A stretch of DNA of 64,000 bases from Ostreococcus lucimarinus CCE9901. Taxonomy: Eukaryota; Chlorophyta; Mamiellophyceae; Mamiellales; Bathycoccaceae. The stretch lies in NCBI RefSeq assembly GCF_000092065.1, contig NC_009359.1, positions 434,001 to 498,000 on the forward strand. The letters run 5' to 3'. Under the pieces are notes generated by a model that saw nothing but the letters and a program-made list of their open reading frames with translations, made no database searches and was not told the origin of the DNA. Each line of letters begins with the position of its first letter. Within the stretch, counting starts at the first letter, position 1. Positions 7,803 through 18,413 of this stretch are shown here, piece by piece. Position numbers and translations under genes: made by a program.

Positions 7803-9206
7803 ATGTGTTCGTTCGCGGCGTGCGTGCCGCCCAAGGAGTGGAGCGCCGAGCGCGTGAGGTGCGTCGCGACGCGCGCGATCGTCGCGAGATAACGACCTCG
7901 AGATATCGCTTGAGTTTCGTTCGAAACGCGCTCGCGCGACGCGCGCGCGCGACGCGGGCGGGCGACGAGGGATGCGACCGAAGCGAACGCGCGAACGCGA
8001 CTGACGAACGACGCGCGCGCGACGCACGAACGCAGGACGTGCGTGGATGAGTGCTTTGAAAAATTGCCGAAGACGTACTACAAGGTGGAACGACGCGAGT
8101 GCGGCGGATTGGCGCGGTCGATGACGCACAAGGTGAAGTTTGCGAGCGGTAACTCGTATGAGCTGGCGCTGGTGAGCGATACGCTCGGGGCGGAGGAGGT
8201 TGGGAAGAAGTTTGAGGCGATTCGCGAGGAGCACGCGGACCTGCGCGAACGGTCGCTGGCGTTGAAGGCGTATTTGAAAGAGTTGAGCGGCAAGCATAAA
8301 TTTTCGTTCGTCGTGATCGACGATACGACGAAACGTGTTTTTGCCGCGGCGACGCAGTTCAGCGCGCCGTTGTCGTTCGGCCATTCGAAGGATGGGATGC
8401 TCGTTTTGTTTTGCGGCGCGGGGGGGAAGTCGGTGGCGACGCACTGGCCGCTCAACGAGCAAGAGGTGACCCAATGCGCGCAGCACGGCGAGGCGGCGCG
8501 ACGTCGAAGCATTGATGTGAGAGATCGTCCACCCGCGAACGCGGCCGGCGGCAGTAGGCGAAGCGTGGACGGCGGTAGGCGAAGCGTGGACGGCGGCAGG
8601 CGAAGCGTGGACGGCGGTCGCCGCAGCATCGACGAAAAAGCAGTCTTCACGTCTGAAGTCGGCTGGGTCGATCCGGGCGCCACCGTGCCAGTGGATTTCA
8701 CTCACAACAGGATCGTGCTCACGCATCTCCCAGTCGGGCGCTTCGTGTACGGGCACGGGTACCTACAGCCGTACGAGTTCACCTCGTTTTGGAGCAGCGC
8801 CCAGAGCAACCGCGCCGGCGTGCCCGAGCGGGCGTTCCACAGCGGCAATGACTGGTCAAAGGAGTCGCCCAACAGCAGCCGAAGAAGTAGTTTCGACGTC
8901 AACAGCGCCGACGGCGCGCCTCGACGTTCCAGCATCGACGAACGTCATCGCAAATGGGAAAGCACCAATTCAAAGTGCGACACCGAGGCGAGTTGGAAAA
9001 AACCCGCCGCAGAAGCGAAGCGCCCGCTCCCACCGCGTTCGCCGATAAAAAGCCAAGAACCCATCGTGCCTTCGCTCGAGAAATTATCCGTCAAGGACGG
9101 CGAGAAGAAAAAGAGCTCGCTCGGGTCAAAAATCCGTCGAAACCTGTCTGTCGAAAGTCTCAAAAAAGCCTTCGGCGTCGCGGGCAAGAAATCCGAAGAC
9201 GCGTGA
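7803..9206 (+). CDS. class II glutamine amidotransferase-like protein with RRSVDGG repeats (spliced)
   Basis: Two exons, 7803-7858 and 8036-9206, encode 408 residues. The second exon has no in-frame ATG at its head. Joining to an upstream ATG across a GTGCGT...CTGAC...CAG intron keeps frame and gives a start Met-Cys-Ser-Phe. Core features are KFSFVVIDDTTKRVFAAA and, after an insertion, HLPVGRFVYGHGYLQPYEF. They resemble the Ntn-hydrolase fold of class II glutamine amidotransferases, particularly the plant DUF3700 (aluminium-induced) type, in which residue 2 would be the nucleophile. The insertion carries four RRS(V/I)D(G/E) units in tandem (about residues 180-205). More RRSS motifs and a basic tail follow. 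These look like targets of basophilic kinases. The amidotransferase assignment is my inference from pattern, not a firm family call. Confidence 0.6.
7859..8035 (+). other. spliceosomal intron of the amidotransferase-like gene
   Basis: 177 bases. The donor is GTGCGTCGCG at 7859. A CTGACG branch point lies near 8001. The acceptor is CGCAG ending at 8035. The exon phases agree (two bases of a codon before, one after), and the downstream exon has no ATG of its own at its head. Confidence 0.75.
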
Positions 9207-9463
9207 CGCGAACGACCAGATATTCCGCCCCGCGCTCGCCTCGCGCCATTGTATTCTTAAACGCCACCCCATCCGCCTCGCCACTCGCCTCGCCGCTCAC
9301 ATTCCAGCATCGTCGCGTCGTGATACGCGAGGGTGTTAACCACCTCAATCAATCCAGTCATCCCGCGCGACCGCACACGCGCGCGTTTCGTCCGCGTCGA
9401 GCCGTGCGCATCGCGTGCGACACCGATCGACGCGTTTCGTCGAGCGGCGTCGCCGGACGCGTC

Positions 9464-9529
9464 ATGGGCGCCGAACCGACGGCGCGATCGGTCGTCACGA
9501 CCGCGAGCGGTCGGTTGACGACGGTGAAA

Positions 9530-9560
<31 letters not shown>

Positions 9561-12500
9561 TGAAAACGGCGCAGGGCGATGGCGAGAGCCCGTCGAGCGT
9601 GGCGTCGCCGTCGTCGTTCGGACTCGACTACCTGTTCGGTGTTTTTCGCGGAGGCTCGACGGCGAGCGAGGACGCGCCGGACGCGCCGGACGCGGACGCC
9701 GAGCCGAGGGACGACGACGCGAAGGCGGATGGCGTTCACGCGAAGGTCGGCACGGTGGTGCGAAGGTTTCAGGATGTTTACGATCAAGCGGAGGTGCGGA
9801 TGAGCGCGGCGCAGATGGTGTTTGAACGCGCGGCGACGGAGGCGACGACGGCGCAAGAACGCGCGGCGGCGGCGAAGAAGAGCGGACTGCCCGGAGCAGC
9901 GCAAGTCGCGGATGCAGTGCTGAAGCAAGCGAATATGAAACTGGAGCGCGCGTCTGTTGACTTTCAAGAGGCGGAGAAGGAGCTCAAGAGAGCAGCGGCG
10001 ACGAAGCGCGACGCGGAGGTGGAGCTCGCGGCGAGCGACAAGGCGCGGCGAGCGCGCGAGCGTTTGTTCGAGGGCAAAGGAAGAAAGGGAGGTTACGATG
10101 CAGACGTGGATGTCGAGGCGAAAAAGCTTGCCGCGGTGATTAAGCTCCAGCGTGCTTGGCGCCGATACGCGGAGCGGAAGCGAGCGAAACATCCGGATGC
10201 AATCGCGAGGACCATCGTTCGGCGTATTTTCTCTCGCGAAAGCGCCTTCGCAATTCTCGTCGCCTTTCTCGTTTTCTCCGGGTCGTTGTTCGCTGACGAC
10301 GCCGTGGGCGTTGGACAAAAAGGAGTTGGGATGATGGAAGCGATCCGCACGTTCTCGGCGCTCGATCACGGCTATCTGGCCCGCGGCGTCACCTCTGGCA
10401 CGGTCATGGCTGAGCTCACCGTGTTGCGAACGCGGCATGAAAATCTTCTCAGCGATGTCGACGAATGCGAGGCATCTCTAGACGCCCTGCGTCGTGGTGA
10501 GAGCGATGGCTGGGGAGGCGCTATGAAATCACCGCTCGCGGGCTCGTGCAGTTACAAACTACGAGAGGCCGAAAAAGAGTTGGCACGCCTGAAAAAGAAC
10601 AGCGAAGTCGACTCTGCGATCGCTGTGGATAAGCAAATCCGGCTTCTTCGCGCTGAGCTCACGCTTTCGAGACAACAATTCGAGCACCAGAAGTTCAAAC
10701 ACGAAGAGGATGTTGCGTATTTAACCGCCGTTCACGAGGCCGAGAACGAAAAGCTCATGGCGCACGCACAGGCAAACATCATGGACGCAAAGCACGAGGG
10801 AGCGCGATGGTTGCGTAAATCCCAACTCGAGCTCGAAGACGCGCAGATGGAGGTTTCTACGCTGCAAGATCGAGTGCTGGTCTATGAAAGAGAGCTTCGA
10901 GGTGATCCTTCCAGTTCAACGAACTTGCTCAAACAACACGACGCGCTAGTCAAGAAGCTCAAGAAGAAGCACGCCGCCGCCATTCAAGCGCTCGATTCGG
11001 ACTTCCGCGCCAAGCTGTCCGAAAGTAAAGCTGAAAACGTCAAATTTAAGAATCGCGATATCGACAGTCTTGAAAAGCTCAAGGAGAAACATGCGATCGT
11101 GCAGCGAAGCCTTGAGGAGACGATCAAACTTGCGAATGAACATGCGAATGCTGCAAAGGATCAAGTGTGCAAATCAAAGAAATCAAGCACCTTGACTTTC
11201 CTCGTCTACCCGCTCATCGCCGCTGTAGGTCTCCTGTTGGGTGTCGTAGCGAATTCAAACCACCAAACCGTCTCGAGTACGTCGAAATCAAAAGAACCTA
11301 CCGTGGAACCAGTTGTAGGCGTGCCAGTGTGCAAGCGATGCGAAGCCGCCGAAGCGCGGAGTAAGCAAATGCAGACAAGATGCGAATTCGCGGAAGACGC
11401 TAGTGCGAATCTTCGAAAAGAAATCAAGACACTTCAGGAGGACAACGCACGTGTGACCAAACGTTTGTCGCAACGCGTTGTTGTCAAGACCTCGAAGCTT
11501 GAGGGTAGTGAAGCACGAGAGCACGCCGAAGACGAGCACGGGCTCGAACAAGAGAACATTAAACTCACGACTCGAGTACACGAAGCGCAAGCGCGAGCGT
11601 TAGAGCTTACCGAGCAGAAAGAAATGTTGACGGTACGCGTTAACACAATTCAAAAGAAGTTGATTGAAGAGGGTGGGGTCATCAAAGAGCTTTCAGACAA
11701 ACTCGTTCACTCCGAGAAGGAGAATTTTGAGCTTCGACAAGTGGTTGAAGAATCTCGCGCGGACACGGCATCAGCAGAAAAGCGAATGGCCGATCTTATC
11801 AACTCACTCGATAGCACTGGTAAAGAGCGAGGTGGCCTGCAAAACGAGCTCGAGAGTGCAAACAAAAGGCTCAAAGACGCCGCGGCGCAACTCACCAAAT
11901 CCTCGGCGGCAGCGAAACAAAAGGATGAAAAAATTGAGACACTTCTTTCATCGAAGGAAGACGTCGAGAAGCAGCTCACGTTGGTCGCAGAAGATTTGGC
12001 TATTTTCAAAGAGCGATACGCCGCCGGTGAGCGCACCAAAGCGCAGCTCGAGGCGCATAATGCTGATTTGCAAGCACAACTGCGCAGATCAAAGTCGATG
12101 CACGAAACTCAAATTACGCAGCTTCAACAGCGACTCAGCGAAATTGATTCTGATCGCGAAGGCTTGAATAATGAGCAGGAGCGTCTCCTTGAAGAAGTCG
12201 TGTCCAAGCAAGAGGAAGTGGATCAACTGATGGCGCAAGTCATTAAGCTCCAAGACAGCGACGAGGCGTTGGGTGATGAGCTCGCTGATTTGATCAAGAT
12301 CAACGAATCCATGCGAGAACGATTGGAAATGCAAGAAGAGCTCCTCGCGCAGTCGCGCGAAAAGGATTTGGTCATCGTCGAGCACGAGTCTAACTTGGAT
12401 GCCCTGAATTCGCGATATGAAAAGACAAAGTCCAAGTTGAAGGCGTGTGAAATTTCGCGTGACGAAGGAGTTACTCAGCTTCGCAACCGCGATACTCGCA

Positions 12501-13918
12501 TCGAATTTTTGGAGGAGGAGCTGGCGTCAATTCGAGAGCTGCAAGGAGCCAATAGCGCGCGTCTTTCTGATCAGCTCAAACGTCTGGGTGAACTCGAAAT
12601 GGACGCTGGACGAAAGAAAGCGGCGAAGGAAGCGGCGGAATTGAAACTTGAGCAATCAGAGGCTGCGGCGAGAAAGACTGTGGCGCATTTGGAAGAAGAA
12701 ATTTCCAACTTACAAAACCAGCTCGCGAGCGAAAGGACGGCCGCAGAAATTTCGAGAGCGTCTGGTGACGTGAACGCTGCGAGACTTCGTCAAGAGACGC
12801 GCCAGCTGCAGGAGAAGATTGACGCGTTGAACGCTTGCGAAAGCGAAAAGGCGCAAATGAGTCAAGAGATCGCGCGACTTGAACAAGAGATGGAAGAGCT
12901 ACGCAGCCGGTTGGCTGAGCTTTTAGCGGAGTTAAGCGATATGAAACGAACTGGACAAGCTACTTCGCCCCTTGAAGTCGTGCAAGTCGAAGAAGAACGT
13001 CAAACGTTGGTGTACGACGAAGCCGCGGATATGCTACGAGGATTGAAACGAGTCTCCTTATTCAATCTCCTGTACTCTGTGTCTTTTGCCAAGGTTAGGG
13101 ATCAACGACAGTGGAATTCGTTGACGCTCAGTGCTTTATCTACTGCCGTGCGTCCGATCCCAACGCCACGGAAGCGCGACGCTGCGTATTACGCAAAGAA
13201 GCGCTGCGCCCGCGTTTTGGTTCACTTGGCGACGACGCCGGCTCATCACAACATTCCCCGCTCCGGCTGGCTCGAACACGAACAAGGGTCGATGTCGAAA
13301 GCGGTTGGCTGGCACGATGCCGAGGACGTATGGACATGGGCGACGCGCGCGCTCGCCGCAATTTCTCGCGTCTTCCAAGGACCAAATGCGCATCAAATGT
13401 ACCAACTCGGCGGCTTGCAAACCGCTTTGGAGTTGATGCGTCACGCCGAGTCGGCCGTAGATATTCAGCTTCACGGAGCAAGATCAATCAGCGGATTGAT
13501 ATCTGGCGAGCTTGCGTTTTTCGGCCGCGACGCTCCTCAAATTGTCAGCGGCAGCGCGCTCGAGACGCTCGCGGTGACCCTGCGCACGTTCCCACTCGAC
13601 GTTCGAGTCGTTCGTGCAGCCGCCCGCGCAGTGTGGGTGTGCATCCACCTCGGTGGTCAATTCGGACAGCACACCTTTGTGCAACAACAAGTCTACGAAC
13701 CGCTCATGTTCGCCATGAACTGTCACCTTGGGGATTTGAAAGTCGTGGAATCGTGCTGCGGCGCCGTCCTCGCGGCAGCGTCAGCCAATCCTGACACCCA
13801 ACAGAAACTTGCGGACTCGGGTGTTCGTGATGTCGTCCGCGACACGTTACAAACTATCAGCGAAGTGTCGTTCAGTGGCGCGTTTACCGACCTCAGTGAT
13901 TGGCTTTTCGAAGCGTAG
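9464..13918 (+). CDS. large IQ-motif / coiled-coil membrane protein with ARM-like C terminus
   Basis: 1484 residues of unknown function. In order: a Thr run and acidic N terminus; helical segments (about 90-200); an IQ motif AAVIKLQRAWRRYAERKR near residue 225, a potential calmodulin/centrin site; a hydrophobic segment FAILVAFLVFSGSLFA near 260; coiled coil to about 560; a second hydrophobic segment TLTFLVYPLIAAVGLLLGVVA near 585; a CxxC pair (VCKRCEAAEAR); about 540 residues of continuous coiled coil; and a globular C terminus (about 1190-1484). In that last region, helical repeats such as LGGLQTALELMRHAESAVDIQLHGARSISGLI resemble armadillo repeats. Two hydrophobic segments flanking a coiled coil suggest an organelle-spanning tether, by inference. 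The first ATG giving this frame after non-coding leader was chosen. No family is recognised. Confidence 0.8.
9525..9557 (+). repeat. (ACG)n trinucleotide run coding poly-Thr
   Basis: A perfect run of ACG triplets inside the 5' coding part of the IQ/coiled-coil gene gives nine consecutive threonines. It is a likely length-polymorphic microsatellite. Confidence 0.8.
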
Positions 13919-14092
13919 CCGCGCTTTCGTGTAACACTGCGTTTTCTAAAACTTTTACACTTCAACACTCTCCGACACGAGCTTCATAGATCGGCGCTCG
14001 GCGTTCGAGCGACCCCTCGCCGCTGCCCTCGGCATCGCCACATCGAACGCACGCGACGCACGCGCGCAGCACGACGCACACGGCCGCTTTCG

Positions 14093-14908
14093 ATGCCCTC
14101 GACGTCCAAAAAGTCGATGAAGAGCGCCGCCGCCGCCGGCAAAGAGATGGAAAAAACCGGCGACGTCATCCCGCTCGCCTCGGTGTCGACGAAGAAGGGC
14201 AAGGCGGGAGGTAAAAAGGAACTTCCTCGCGTGATTTACGTCGGCCACGTCCCGCACGGGTTCTACGAGGCGCAGATGAAGGAGTACTTTGGGCAATTCG
14301 GCGAGGTCACTCGAGTCAAAGTGAGTAGGAACAAAAAAACGGGAAAGAGCAAGCACTACGCGTTCGTGGAGTTCAAGCACCCCGAGGTAGCGTCGATCGT
14401 GGCGGAGAGCATGAATAATTATTTGCTCGCGAATCAAGTGCTGAAGATAACGCTGCTGGAGCCGGAGAAGGTGCACCCGAAGACGTTTGAGGGGACGGGG
14501 ACAAAGTTCAAGACGGTGCCGTGGCAACGAAGAGCGGCGGCGAAGCACAATAAGGAGCGAACTGACGAGGAGAAGGTGAAACGCAATGTTGGTTTGGTGA
14601 AGGCGGAAGAGAAGCGTCGAGCGAAGATCGCAGCCGCTGGGATTGACTATGATTTCCCGGGCTACAAGGCTATTTTGTCGACGGAGAAGCCGAAGGTGGT
14701 GCCCAAGGAAGCCAAGGCGAAGGCGAAGACGCCGGCAAAGGAGAAAAAGACGCCTGCGAAAGCACAGGTGAAGGAGAAGAAGTCAAGCGAAGAAGAGCCC
14801 GCGAAAGGGAAGAAGAAAGAGCCGACGCCCGTCGCGAAAAAGACTCGAGCGTCAGTGAAGCGCGCACAAGAAACACCCGCTAAGCCGGCAAAGAAGTCAA
14901 AGAAATAG
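14093..14908 (+). CDS. RRM nucleolar protein (NIFK/Nop15-like)
   Basis: 271 residues. A single RRM (about 43-120) is clear: RNP2 VIYVGHVP and RNP1 KHYAFVEF. The following conserved segment, with ITLLEPEKVHPKTF and a basic WQRRAAAKHNKER region, is typical of the NIFK/MKI67IP and yeast Nop15 group. That group binds pre-rRNA during large-subunit assembly in the nucleolus. The C-terminal 100 residues are Lys/Ala/Glu-rich low complexity (repeats of AKAKTPAKEKK), a common nucleolar localisation feature. The N-terminal 40 residues are also basic. The gene converges on ATG9 with about 60 bases between stop codons. Confidence 0.85.
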   Translation: MPSTSKKSMKSAAAAGKEMEKTGDVIPLASVSTKKGKAGGKKELPRVIYVGHVPHGFYEAQMKEYFGQFGEVTRVKVSRNKKTGKSKHYAFVEFKHPEVASIVAESMNNYLLANQVLKITLLEPEKVHPKTFEGTGTKFKTVPWQRRAAAKHNKERTDEEKVKRNVGLVKAEEKRRAKIAAAGIDYDFPGYKAILSTEKPKVVPKEAKAKAKTPAKEKKTPAKAQVKEKKSSEEEPAKGKKKEPTPVAKKTRASVKRAQETPAKPAKKSKK

Positions 14909-14928
14909 TCGTACAGTAGCTTTCTATC

Positions 14929-14964
14929 GAATACAGTGTTTTACAGTGTTTTACAGTGTTTTAC
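14929..14964. repeat. 11-bp tandem repeat between convergent genes
   Basis: The unit acagtgtttt (with one extra t) occurs three times in succession, between the stop of the RRM gene and the stop of ATG9. Read on the minus strand, each copy contains TGTAA, the green-algal polyadenylation signal, so ATG9 would have three tandem signals within 40 bases of its stop. Confidence 0.7.
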
Positions 14965-14967
14965 ATT

Positions 14968-17387
14968 CTAATGTTCTCTCCATGTGGCGTCCTCCACCGG
15001 CGGAAGAACCGTTGATGTTGGCAGCAAGCAAGAGTCGAGCACAGAAGGCTGCCCGTTTTGCGCGCGGTCAATCGAAGCTTCTTCCGGAAACGACACCATT
15101 TGCGTGACTGTCGCGGCAGGACGCTGATACATTTGAATCATATCAATCGTTGGTGTCCCAGCTTTTATGGCGTCGCCCGAAACATCGTCACGGGTCGGGC
15201 TGTTCCTAGCCGCGGTGTCGACATCGTGCGTATCTGCTTGATCCTCGTAGAAGTGTTGCAACACGGTTTGGCTCGCGCTGAGCGCCTCAACGAGCGAGTC
15301 TCCGTCTCGTATATCGCTAACAAACGCCGGTTGAAACATCGATCCGCTCCCATGCGCTGGTTGACGCAAGATGGCGTTACCATTGCCACCTCGATGACGT
15401 ACGCCGGCTTTCTCGGGAGACGTCGACAGATCCTTCAGGCGAGTTGATCTTTTCAGAACACTCGCACTCAAGTCAGCAGATCGGCCGAGCGCACTCTCGT
15501 TGGCGTTAGTAAATCCATTGAGTGAGTTCAACATGTCGCGTCCGCTTGCGTCCGGTTCCCACGCAGGATAAGTCGCCTGAAACGTCAAGAAGCTCTTCTC
15601 CATTTTCCCTTGGCGGCTGCGCTGCTCCTTGCTCGCGTGACTTGGCGCGCCGTAGTGCTTATTCCCATGGCGATTGAAATCAAACGCACTCAAAGAGCAC
15701 ATGTCCCCGACCCCTGATTTGTTCACCGTGAACTGTCGGACGAACTGAATGATGTCGTCCGCAGAATCGCACAAGGGAAACCAAAGCACGAAGGGCGCCG
15801 CGAAGACGGATGCAATCTCTTCCAGAAACATCACAGCCTTGAGCGAAAAGAAAGAGTTGAACTCGTGTTGAACTTCTTCCTTGTGTGCGGCATCCCGCCA
15901 GTGCTTGGGCAAGTAATGAGTATGCGCGACAATCTTTGACATGATGACGTTGGGTTCGAACACGGCGTTTTCCGTCGCCATCAACGCCCGAGAGGACGCG
16001 AGAATGGTACCGAGAACCGCCGTAATCCAAAGTAAATCGCGATCGCCGACGTAAGCCTGCAACAATCGATCGTCCACGATCGCACAAAACAATGCGCATG
16101 CCGCGAACGCGCCGACGACGTATGACACAAACTTTGCCAAAATGTTTACCACCGGCGACGGAAACTGCGCGACGTACTTCTTCGCGTGCGGGTACGCTGC
16201 GGCTAATCTTTGCTGCGTAAAGTGCGGAAGCTCGTTGAACTCGCGCATGCGCCAGTATGCGTAAGAATTCCAGTCTCGCGCTCCGACCGCGGACGGGGTG
16301 TTGTAAAACTTTTCAGCGTACGACAACACAAAGTACATGGAGAGGAAAATCGCGACGAATGGCGAAAGAATGGCGTTGATGATGGCGAGGCATCGAAAAC
16401 GATGACGCAACGCAGAAACGTCGTAAAATGACGGCACAATCGTGAAGTTGTCATCGAACATGCCGTGGAAAACCGCTAGATCGATATTCCACTCGATGAC
16501 TTTCGTGAACCAGCGATGGTTTTGCAATCCTGGAGCGTCGAGCGAAAGCTTGAGCACGTCTCTGTTGACCATACCGGTGAGATAATTCTCCTTTCGCAAA
16601 ATCCGGGCGACGATGTCGTGCTCGTTCAAATCTCGCGCGATGCTCAACCTCGTCGTCGCTTGCAAATGTACCACGCGCTGTAGCACCTCTGGCCACGTGA
16701 TTGTGTACAAATCCCTATCGCTCAGCGCCAGCTTTTGGTTGCAAAATTTCCGCATCGTCGCCAACGGCGCGGCGTCGTGTGCCAACCGCGTCGCGCTCCA
16801 CACCCAATACGCCGAGAACAACAGCAAATACATCGTCACCACGGCGTTTCGCACGAAACCACCGTACTGATACGGCTCGCTAAACACCGCATCCCGCAAA
16901 ATATCGCACTGCTCCGCCTCGGACGCGCACTGGTTTCGCAAATAATCGTAATCCACGTACAGCAACAGCAACCCACTCAACCAAATCGTAAATCCGAGCG
17001 TGCACAAGTTCACCACCCTCGACGTCAGCGCGCATCGGTACCCTTTCGCGTTAAAGTACGCGTACAATCGCGCGAATTTCCCATCCAGGTCCTCGCCGAC
17101 GCCCGAAAACAGTCGCGCGTCGTCGCCGTCCCGCTCGCGCGCCTCGTCCTCGCGCCCGGCTTCCGCCTGCAGCAATCCCTCGTGTTCGTGCGCGCTGCGA
17201 CGATGCGTTTCCGTCAGTCATTCCGCTCGACGCGCGCCTCGCGCGTCGCGCGCCTCGCGCGCGTCGCGCGCGTCGTCGTCGTCGTCGTCGCTCGCGCATC
17301 GTGCGCGTCGTCGACCGCGCACCTCTCCAACGCGTCGTACGCCTCGTCCTCGTCCTCGTCCGCGTCCGCGCGCGACGCGAATCGCAT
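14968..17387 (-). CDS. ATG9: autophagy-related protein 9 (ATG9), spliced
   Basis: The core multi-spanning membrane protein of autophagy, a phospholipid scramblase carried on Golgi-derived vesicles to growing phagophores. Exon 2 (14968-17194) has no ATG upstream of the conserved region. Joining to exon 1 (17323-17387) restores a 763-residue protein starting MRFASRADADEDEDE. Family signatures seen: YFNAKGYRCALTSRVVNLCTLGFTIWLSGLL, ENYLTGMVNRDVL, the segment around WNIDLAVFHGMFDDN and the HYLPKHWRDAAHKEEVQHEFNS block followed by LFSLKAVMFLEE-like helices. At least four strongly hydrophobic spans are visible. The C-terminal ~230 residues are a polar, disordered tail. The divergent N terminus is acidic and short compared with human ATG9A. 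Confidence 0.92.
17195..17322 (-). other. spliceosomal intron of ATG9
   Basis: 128 bases on the minus strand. The donor is GTGCGCGG. CTGACGG lies about 20 bases before the acceptor CGCAG. Phase is preserved: exon 1 ends with AG and exon 2 supplies C, giving Ser. Confidence 0.7.
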
Positions 17388-17670
17388 CGCTCGTCCGCTC
17401 TTCGTCGCGCACCACCGCGCGGCGCGCGCGCGCGCGTGTGCGGTCGACGATTTCGTCGCAGGTGGCGACGGTGACAGTTTAAAAATCCGACGCCGCGACG
17501 CGACGCGACGACGACGCGAGAGACTCCGAGCGAGACGCGGCGCGCGTTCGAACGCTCGCGGCGCGATCGCGTCGAAAATAAGCGCGACGGCGCGCGCGAC
17601 GATGAAATGCGCGTGAATACGAATTGAAACGCGCGACGTTCGTCGGCGGCGCGCTCGGACGCGTCTCGCG

Positions 17671-18309
17671 TCATCCCGAAAGCAACGCGTGGACGCCGAA
17701 TAATAAAAACAAACATCCTCCGATCCCGGTGACGACGCGCTCGGCGTTGGCCGCGCGGTCGGCGAGTTGTCTACCACCGATCACGGCCACGCCCGTGCAC
17801 ACGGCGTGCCCGAGCGCTCCTCCCAGGGTGACGCCCGCGACGTCGCTCTGCGCCGCGAGTCCCACCGTCGCGATTTGCGACCTGTCGCCCCATTCCGCCA
17901 AAAAAGTCACCGCGAACGCCTCCGCGAACACCGCCCACGACGTCGTCGCCTTTTTCTTCGCGTTTCGCTGTCGTCCCGCGAGTTCGGCCTCGACTTCTTT
18001 CAACTCGTCGTCGTCGTCGTCGCCTCGCGCGCACGCGTCCCGAACGCCTCGCGCGCCGAATGCAAAAAACAACCCCGTCGCCGCCCGTTTCGTCACCACC
18101 GGCGACAGCGCTCTCGCCGACATCGTCCCCGCGCACGCGCTCAGCGCCGTCATCGCGAACAGCGCGCTCCACGCCCCCAGAAACACGTCGACGCGTCGTC
18201 GTTTCATCGCCATGAGCGCCGCGATGAAGAACGTCTTGTCGCCGATTTCGCTCAGCACGATCAGCCCGAACGCCTTCGACAGGCCCTCGACGAACGCCGT
18301 CGTCGTCAT
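17671..18309 (-). CDS. GDT1/TMEM165 family cation transporter (UPF0016)
   Basis: 212 residues, about the normal family length. The two diagnostic E-x-G-D-(K/R)-(T/S) motifs are present: SEIGDKTFF near residue 20 in the first half and AEWGDRSQ near residue 140 in the second. Each lies in a hydrophobic helix, giving the usual duplicated three-helix topology. An acidic/basic cytosolic loop (DDDDDELKEVEAEL) separates the halves. Relatives exchange Mn2+ or Ca2+ for protons in the Golgi (yeast Gdt1, human TMEM165) or the chloroplast (PAM71). No plastid leader is visible here, which favours a secretory-pathway member such as Golgi. It is divergent from the amidinotransferase gene, with 104 bases between ATGs. 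Confidence 0.92.
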   Translation of the reverse strand: MTTTAFVEGLSKAFGLIVLSEIGDKTFFIAALMAMKRRRVDVFLGAWSALFAMTALSACAGTMSARALSPVVTKRAATGLFFAFGARGVRDACARGDDDDDELKEVEAELAGRQRNAKKKATTSWAVFAEAFAVTFLAEWGDRSQIATVGLAAQSDVAGVTLGGALGHAVCTGVAVIGGRQLADRAANAERVVTGIGGCLFLLFGVHALLSG

Positions 18310-18413
18310 CGTCGCCGTCGCCGTTCGCCGTCGCCGTTCGCCGTTCGCGCGCGTCGTCGAGTGCCGTCGCGTCCGTCGTCGTTCGACCCCGCGTCACGCC
18401 GCGACGCCCGCGC

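Noticed and set aside
9257-10438. 393-codon minus-strand frame opposite the IQ/coiled-coil gene
   Set aside because: Composition is Arg/His/Leu-rich, an antisense shadow of the coiled-coil coding frame. There are no motifs.
17214-17777. Minus-strand frame of 187 codons upstream of ATG9
   Set aside because: It spans the ATG9 first exon and intron and then the 3' end of the GDT1 gene in another frame. Only the 65-base exon 1 part is supported, by splice signals.
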